From: Amycolatopsis nalaikhensis | Lineage (GTDB): Bacteria > Actinomycetota > Actinomycetes > Mycobacteriales > Pseudonocardiaceae | DNA: 64,000 bases | Assembly: GCF_030264295.1 (NCBI RefSeq) | Contig: NZ_CP127173.1 | Coordinates: 4,223,501 to 4,287,500 of the forward strand | Reading direction: 5' to 3' | Made by a program: the position numbers and the translations under genes | The notes under the pieces: generated by a model | What the model saw: only the letters and a program-made list of their open reading frames with translations | The model's database searches: none | Told to the model about the DNA's origin: nothing | Shown: positions 59,105 to 64,000 of the stretch, piece by piece | Numbering within the stretch: position 1 is the stretch's first letter | How the letters are laid out: the number at the start of each line of letters is the position of its first letter

Positions 59105-59944
59105 GTGACCCAGGGCCGTCTGATCCTCGCCGCCACCCCGCTCGGCGACGTCCGCGACGCGTCGCCGCGGCTGGCCGAAGCGCTGGCCGAGGCCGACGTC
59201 GTGGCCGCCGAGGACACGCGCCGCCTGCGGTCGCTGGCCGCGGCGCTGGAGGTCGTCCCGCGCGGCCGGGTGGTGAGCTTCTACGAAGACGTCGAGACGG
59301 CGCGGCTGCCCAAGCTGCTCGAATCGCTGCGCGCGGGCGAGTCGGTGGTGCTGGTGACGGACGCCGGGATGCCCAGCGTGTCCGACCCGGGTTTCCGGCT
59401 GGTCGCGGCGTGCGTCGAGGCCGAGATCCCGGTGACGTGCCTGCCCGGCCCGTCCGCGGTGACGACGGCGCTCGCGTTGTCCGGCCTGCCGTGCGACCGG
59501 TTCTGCTTCGAGGGGTTCGCGCCGCGCAAGCCGGGTGAGCGGGCGAAGTGGCTGGCGGCGTTGCGGGACGAGCCGCGGACGGCGGTGTTCTTCGAGTCGC
59601 CGCACCGGCTGGGCTCGTTGCTGGCGGACGCGGCCGCGGCGCTGGGCGGGGACCGGCGGGCCGCGGTGTGCCGCGAGCTGACGAAGACCTACGAAGAGGT
59701 GAAGCGCGGTTCGCTCGCGTCGTTGGCGGAGTGGGCGGCCGACGGCGTCCGCGGCGAGATCACGGTGGTCCTCGAAGGCGCGGCCCCGCGCGCGGTCTCG
59801 GTGCCGGACCTGGTGGCCGAGGTGGCGGCCAGGGTGGCGGCGGGCGAACGCCTGAAGTCCGCGGCGGCGGAGGTCGCCGAGGCGACCGGAGTGTCCAAAA
59901 AGGAGCTTTACGACGCGGTGCTGGCCGCGCGGAAAGCGAACTGA
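59105..59944 (+). CDS. rsmI: 16S rRNA (cytidine1402-2'-O)-methyltransferase
   Basis: This encodes 279 aa from a GTG. Family motifs are LILAATPLGDVRDASPRL, DVVAAEDTRRLRSLAA, VLVTDAGMPSVSDPGFRLV, PVTCLPGPSAVTTALALSGLP and FEGFAPRKPGERAKWL, with RAAVCRELTKTYEEVKRG. Most relatives begin LxLVATPIGN; here it reads LILAATPLGD, as in other actinobacteria. The C-terminal HTH-like tail (SAAAEVAEATGVSKKELYDAVLAAR) is complete. It modifies 16S rRNA with SAM. Confidence 0.95.
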   Translation: MTQGRLILAATPLGDVRDASPRLAEALAEADVVAAEDTRRLRSLAAALEVVPRGRVVSFYEDVETARLPKLLESLRAGESVVLVTDAGMPSVSDPGFRLVAACVEAEIPVTCLPGPSAVTTALALSGLPCDRFCFEGFAPRKPGERAKWLAALRDEPRTAVFFESPHRLGSLLADAAAALGGDRRAAVCRELTKTYEEVKRGSLASLAEWAADGVRGEITVVLEGAAPRAVSVPDLVAEVAARVAAGERLKSAAAEVAEATGVSKKELYDAVLAARKAN

Positions 59945-60092
59945 ACCTCGCGAAATGTCCGGTTTGGACGGTTGGTCGCGTGTGAGCTCGGAATTAAGCC
60001 ATTCGGCCGCTTCCACCTGACCCGATCATCAGCAATCGTTTTGCTGGGCGCGACCGGGGGTGGACCGGTCGCGGAGTGAGGGGAATCTTCGC

Positions 60093-63000
60093 GTGGCTTC
60101 CGTTGTGCGTTCTTCGCGGCTGAGATCCAGACGTGCTGTGCTTTTCCTCGTGCTGGCCGTGGCGTTCGGGATCATCCCCGCCACGGCCTTCGTACGTCCG
60201 GCGCCGGCCGCCGCCGACACCGTCGCGCAGGTGCCGGACACCGCGCCCGACGAGGCGACCGCGGCCCGCTACGCCGGGCAGGGCCGCAAGCGCGTCCAGG
60301 TCATGGACCAGACCACCGAGGCCACCGAGACGTTCGCGAACCCGGACGGCACGCTGACCCGCACCCAGCACCTGCGCCCGGTGCGCGTCAAGCAGGGCAC
60401 CGGGTGGACCACCCCGGACTCGACGCTCGCGGCGAAGGACGGCGTCCTCGCCCCGAAGGCGGCGACGACCGGGATCACCCTGTCCGCGGGCAAGCAGCGC
60501 ACGACGAAGGCCGTCGGCGCGCAGCCGCTCCTGCGCCTGGACCGCGACGGGACGACGGCCGGGTTCGACTGGCCCGGCGTGCTTCCCGAGCCGGTCGTCG
60601 ACGGCTCGATGGCCACCTACCCCGAGGTGCTGCCGGGCGTCGACCTGCGGGTCCAGGTCGACGTCGACACGGTGCACGAAGTCGTCGTCGTCAAGACGCC
60701 CGCGGCCGCGAAGAGCGTCGCGAAGCTCGGCTTCGGCGTGCCGGTAGCGAATGGCACCCTCGCGAAGGACGCCGACGGCACTCTGCGCGTCCGCGACGCG
60801 AAGGGCGTCGAGAAGTTCAGCGCGCCGCCCGCGACCATGTGGGACTCCTCGGGCTTCGACCCCGACGGCCGTGACTTCGTCCGCGGCCCGGCGCCGGGCG
60901 GGCGGAAGGCCGCGGTCGGCGAAGACCTCGTCGGCGCGAAGCTGACGCTGACCCCGGACCAGGCGCTGCTCACCGGAGCCGACACCGTCTACCCCGTCTA
61001 CATCGACCCGACCTGGCACGACAACTACTGCACGGCCTGCGGCCGGAACCACTACCTGGTCCAGTACGCCTGCGGCTCGGGCAAGACGCCCGGCGACGCC
61101 GTCTGGGACAGCGACGACAACCTCCGCGCGGGGTACTTCTACGACACCAACTCGAGTTGCAGCGGACACCTCGTCACGGCGCGCTCCTTCGTCGAGATGA
61201 ACCTCGGCGGGCTGTCCGGGAAACTCATCTACGGGGCCCAGCTCACCTTGAGCTTGACCAACCCCGGCAACTGCTCGGCGAGCAACAACATCGTCTGGGC
61301 CGGCGGAATCAGTTCCGGGCTGAAGTTCAACAGCGGCCCGCCGTGGTGGCAGACGGTCGCGACCGTCGCGGGCTGCCCGACCAACGTCGGGTTCGACATC
61401 ACCAGCACGATCCGGAGCGCGATCAGCTCGCCGACGTGGACGTTCGGCATCGTGTCGCCGGACGAGAACAACCAGGCGACGTGGAAGCGGTACTCGACGC
61501 AGGTCGGGTTCTCGGTCACCTACAACTCGCCGCCCAACCAGCCGAAGAACCTCGCGCTCTTCAACGGAACCCAGTCCTACCCGTGCGTCATGGGCGCTTC
61601 GCGGCCGGTCATCGGGCCGACGAGCACCGGGTACATCACCCGCGCGAACGTCTCCGACCCGGACGGCTACGCGCTGGACGCCCGCTTCCGCGTCTACAAG
61701 GGACTCGTCTCCTCGGGCAGCTACACCTGGACGGGCTCGGAGTGGGGTTCGGACAACATCGTCAGCGACCCGAACACGGCGAACCGGAACGCGGCCGCAA
61801 CCCTGCCGAAGACCCAGATGAACGCCGACGGCTTCTACTCGTGGGACGTCCACGCGACGGACGGCCGCGAGACGTCGTGGGCGGTGCCGTGCGAGGTCGA
61901 AGTCGAACTGACTCCGCCAGCCGCGCCGGGCGTGGCCTCGCAGACGTACCCGGCGGGTGCGTACGGCGGTGGCCCCGGCCGCGCCGGTGACTTCACCTTC
62001 ACGGTGGCGAACTCGCCGACCACGGTGGACCACTACGTCTGGAAGCTGGACAACACGGCCGCGCCGAGCTGCAACGGCACCGAGGCGGGCACCGTGAAAC
62101 CCCCGGCGTTCAACGGGCCCGGCACCGCGGCGATCGCGCCGGGCACTTCGGGTCCGCACGTGCTCAGCGCGTGGGCGTGCAACCGGGCGAAGACGCCGTC
62201 GACGCGCGTCGACTACGCGTTCACCGTGAAGGACGCCGCGGCTCCGGTCGCGGCGTGGCAGTTCGAGGGTGACGGCCGGTCGCAGGTGAGCGGCCTGCGT
62301 TACGCGGGTGCGGGCACGGGTGCCTTCGCCGCGGGCAAGCTCGGCCAGGCGGCCGCGCTCTCCGGCCAGGCCGGGGACTACTTCGCGACGCCGACCCGGA
62401 TCGTCGACACCACGAAGTCGTTCGCCGTCTCGGCCTGGGTGAACGCCGCCGACCTGACCGGCAAGCGGGCCGTGCTGTCCCAGGACGGCGACCAGACCAG
62501 CGGGTTCGCCCTGCAGTACCTGGACACCGGCAAGTGGGCGTTCAGCCTGAGCAGCGCCGACGTCGCCAGTCCGACGGTGACATCGGCCGTGTCGTCGGCC
62601 GCGGGTTCGGCCGCGACGTGGACCCACCTCACCGGCGTGTACGACGCCGCGGCGCACACGGCGTCGCTGTACGTCGACGGGGCGCTCCAGCAGACGGTTT
62701 CGGCCACCGCGCCGAACGTGACCGGCCCGCTGGTCCTGGGTGCCGCCAAGTCTGCCGGGGCCCGCGGCTCCCTCTTCAAGGGTGGCCTCGACGAAGCCGT
62801 CGTGTTCAGCCGGGCGCTGACCGCGGCCGAGGTCGGCACGCTTTACGGCGCCACTGGCGTCCCGACGGGGTTGCCCGCCATCCGTGAGTACACATTGGAC
62901 GGTGACCCGAAGGACGCCACCGGCACCGAGAACACGCTGACGCTGAAGAACGTCGCGTACGGGCCGGGGTATTCGGACTCGGCGGGCCAGTCCGCCACCG

Positions 63001-64000
63001 AGGACGCCATCGGGCACGGGAGCGGGCAGGGCCTGGTCGACCAGGGACCCGGCTACGCCACGACGTCGGCGCCGGTCGTCGACAGCTCGCAGAGCTTCAC
63101 CGTTTCCGCGTGGGTGAAACCGAAGGACGCGAACTACTACACGCTGGCCGGGCAGATGGGCACCAAGGGCAACGCCTTCCAGCTCAGCATGTCCGACACG
63201 ACCATCGGGCTGGGGGTCAGCACCACCGACACCGCCGACCCGACCGCCGCCGGGTGGCGGTGGGCGACCGGGCCGATCACCGGCCACGTCGGCGTCTGGA
63301 CGCACGTGACCGGGACCTACGACGCGGTGACCGGCAAGGAACGGTTCTACCTCGACGGGGTGCTGGCCGGCGAAGTGAACATCGCCGCCGGAACGGTGTG
63401 GCGCGCCACCGGCCCGTTCACCGTCGGCAAGGTGGCCGACCAGGACCTGGGCGTCTACAACGGATCGATCGACCAGGTCCAGGTCTGGGACCGGGCGCTG
63501 CCCGCCGCCGAGATCGCCGGGCTCGCGAACACCGCGGTGCTGCGGGCGAACGTCCAGCTGGACGGTTCGACGGCCGACGGGGTCAGCGGCTCGGCGCTGA
63601 CGCCGGCCGGCGGGGTCACGATGACCACCGACGACGCCGGGGCGAACGTCGCCCGGTTCGACAACTCGTGGACCGGCCAGCTGACCGGCGCCCGGCCGGA
63701 GAACCTCCGCAGCGACCGGAGCTTCACCGTCGAGGCCTGGGTGAAGCACCGGTGGACGGCCGAGGACGCGGCGGCCGCGGCCCAGGCGGACCCGTCCAGC
63801 GGGGGCGTTGACCGGCCCGGACGGCAGGCCGTGTCGGTGGACTCGGCGACGTTCTCGCCGTACATGCTCGGCTACAACGCGGACACGAAGGACGCTTCCG
63901 GCGTCTACCACCCGCGCTGGCAGTGGACGTTGCCGACGTCGACGGCGACGCCGGCGTCACCGCAGGCGTACTTCGTCCTCTCGCCCGCCGATGTGGTGAA
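60093..64000 (+). CDS. large secreted LamG-domain protein, cut by right window edge
   Basis: The frame runs from GTG 60093 (AGGGG upstream) for more than 1300 codons without a stop. A signal peptide is likely in residues 1-42 (RRAVLFLVLAVAFGIIPATAF). Residues about 60-310 match the N-terminus of actinomycete DNRLRE/RHS-associated surface proteins (PVYIDPTWHDN). A Cys-rich DNRLRE-like domain follows (about 310-490). From about 720 there are at least three LamG/concanavalin-like repeats: FAVSAWVNAADL, then FTVSAWVKPKDANYY, then FTVEAWVKHRW, each with an LYVDG or FYLDGVL turn. These bind glycans or surfaces; RHS toxin parts often lie downstream in such genes. Confidence 0.9.
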   Translation, partial: MASVVRSSRLRSRRAVLFLVLAVAFGIIPATAFVRPAPAAADTVAQVPDTAPDEATAARYAGQGRKRVQVMDQTTEATETFANPDGTLTRTQHLRPVRVKQGTGWTTPDSTLAAKDGVLAPKAATTGITLSAGKQRTTKAVGAQPLLRLDRDGTTAGFDWPGVLPEPVVDGSMATYPEVLPGVDLRVQVDVDTVHEVVVVKTPAAAKSVAKLGFGVPVANGTLAKDADGTLRVRDAKGVEKFSAPPATMWDSSGFDPDGRDFVRGPAPGGRKAAVGEDLVGAKLTLTPDQALLTGADTVYPVYIDPTWHDNYCTACGRNHYLVQYACGSGKTPGDAVWDSDDNLRAGYFYDTNSSCSGHLVTARSFVEMNLGGLSGKLIYGAQLTLSLTNPGNCSASNNIVWAGGISSGLKFNSGPPWWQTVATVAGCPTNVGFDITSTIRSAISSPTWTFGIVSPDENNQATWKRYSTQVGFSVTYNSPPNQPKNLALFNGTQSYPCVMGASRPVIGPTSTGYITRANVSDPDGYALDARFRVYKGLVSSGSYTWTGSEWGSDNIVSDPNTANRNAAATLPKTQMNADGFYSWDVHATDGRETSWAVPCEVEVELTPPAAPGVASQTYPAGAYGGGPGRAGDFTFTVANSPTTVDHYVWKLDNTAAPSCNGTEAGTVKPPAFNGPGTAAIAPGTSGPHVLSAWACNRAKTPSTRVDYAFTVKDAAAPVAAWQFEGDGRSQVSGLRYAGAGTGAFAAGKLGQAAALSGQAGDYFATPTRIVDTTKSFAVSAWVNAADLTGKRAVLSQDGDQTSGFALQYLDTGKWAFSLSSADVASPTVTSAVSSAAGSAATWTHLTGVYDAAAHTASLYVDGALQQTVSATAPNVTGPLVLGAAKSAGARGSLFKGGLDEAVVFSRALTAAEVGTLYGATGVPTGLPAIREYTLDGDPKDATGTENTLTLKNVAYGPGYSDSAGQSATEDAIGHGSGQGLVDQGPGYATTSAPVVDSSQSFTVSAWVKPKDANYYTLAGQMGTKGNAFQLSMSDTTIGLGVSTTDTADPTAAGWRWATGPITGHVGVWTHVTGTYDAVTGKERFYLDGVLAGEVNIAAGTVWRATGPFTVGKVADQDLGVYNGSIDQVQVWDRALPAAEIAGLANTAVLRANVQLDGSTADGVSGSALTPAGGVTMTTDDAGANVARFDNSWTGQLTGARPENLRSDRSFTVEAWVKHRWTAEDAAAAAQADPSSGGVDRPGRQAVSVDSATFSPYMLGYNADTKDASGVYHPRWQWTLPTSTATPASPQAYFVLSPADVV

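Noticed and set aside
59994..63911. Very long open frame on the minus strand opposite the LamG gene
   Set aside because: It is Arg/Val/Gly-rich with no domain. The plus frame has a signal peptide, LamG repeats and a ribosome site, so the minus frame is a high-GC shadow.

Overview
The window is high-GC DNA with GTG starts, ATGA/GTGA gene overlaps and typical actinomycete families: DUF574 SAM methyltransferases, an Rv1002c-type protein mannosyltransferase, an ECF sigma factor with a SnoaL tail, and an IclR-controlled pca operon. I infer a filamentous actinobacterium of the Pseudonocardiaceae, Amycolatopsis-like. This rests on gene content and style, not on a marker gene.

Layout. (1) 1-12 kb is a mobile, decaying region. 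It holds an IS256 transposase cut by the left edge, an IS110 element, and a run of small overlapping genes of the kind carried by actinomycete integrative elements (1.9-5.3 kb), including two diverged paralogues and a RAMA-domain protein. Next comes a defence-like gene (PaeR7I-like N-terminus, Shedu/DUF4263-like C-terminus) split by an IS256 copy with a perfect 8-bp target duplication. Two tyrosine recombinase genes follow, one frameshifted. (2) 12.0-20.4 kb is a complete protocatechuate branch of the beta-ketoadipate pathway, pcaIJFHGBDC, on the minus strand, followed by an IclR regulator and a MobA/MocA-like nucleotidyltransferase whose 3' end is partly duplicated in a roughly 140-bp repeat. 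(3) 20.4-28.3 kb holds three small accessory genes and an IS nest. One IS110 transposase is split by an IS5-like and an IS256 element, and an IS256 fragment is split by an ISL3 element. All three target duplications are readable. (4) 28.5-33.7 kb holds a DUF2637 protein, small coupled ORFs, an orphan CdiI-type immunity protein, a cupin, and a three-gene operon: ParA-like ATPase, SAP/Rho_N-like protein, and a RAMA-CBS-CBS-HEPN protein. (5) 33.9-64 kb looks like ordinary chromosome: P450 and hydrolase, DUF574 and a degenerate GGDEF/EAL protein, transporter, regulators, an ECF41-like sigma factor and flavin reductase, aldehyde dehydrogenase with DUF779, M20 peptidase, MOSC, GH20 hexosaminidase, acyl-CoA synthetase, a membrane Ser/Thr kinase, PMT mannosyltransferase, RsmI, and a large secreted LamG protein cut by the right edge.

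Two parts look most worth following up. One is the disrupted PaeR7I/Shedu chimera, which restores to one 457-codon frame when the IS and one target copy are removed. The other is the parA-SAP-RAMA/CBS/HEPN operon, which has the architecture of a DNA-sensing, RNA-cleaving defence module. I saw no rRNA, tRNA, CRISPR array or replication origin.
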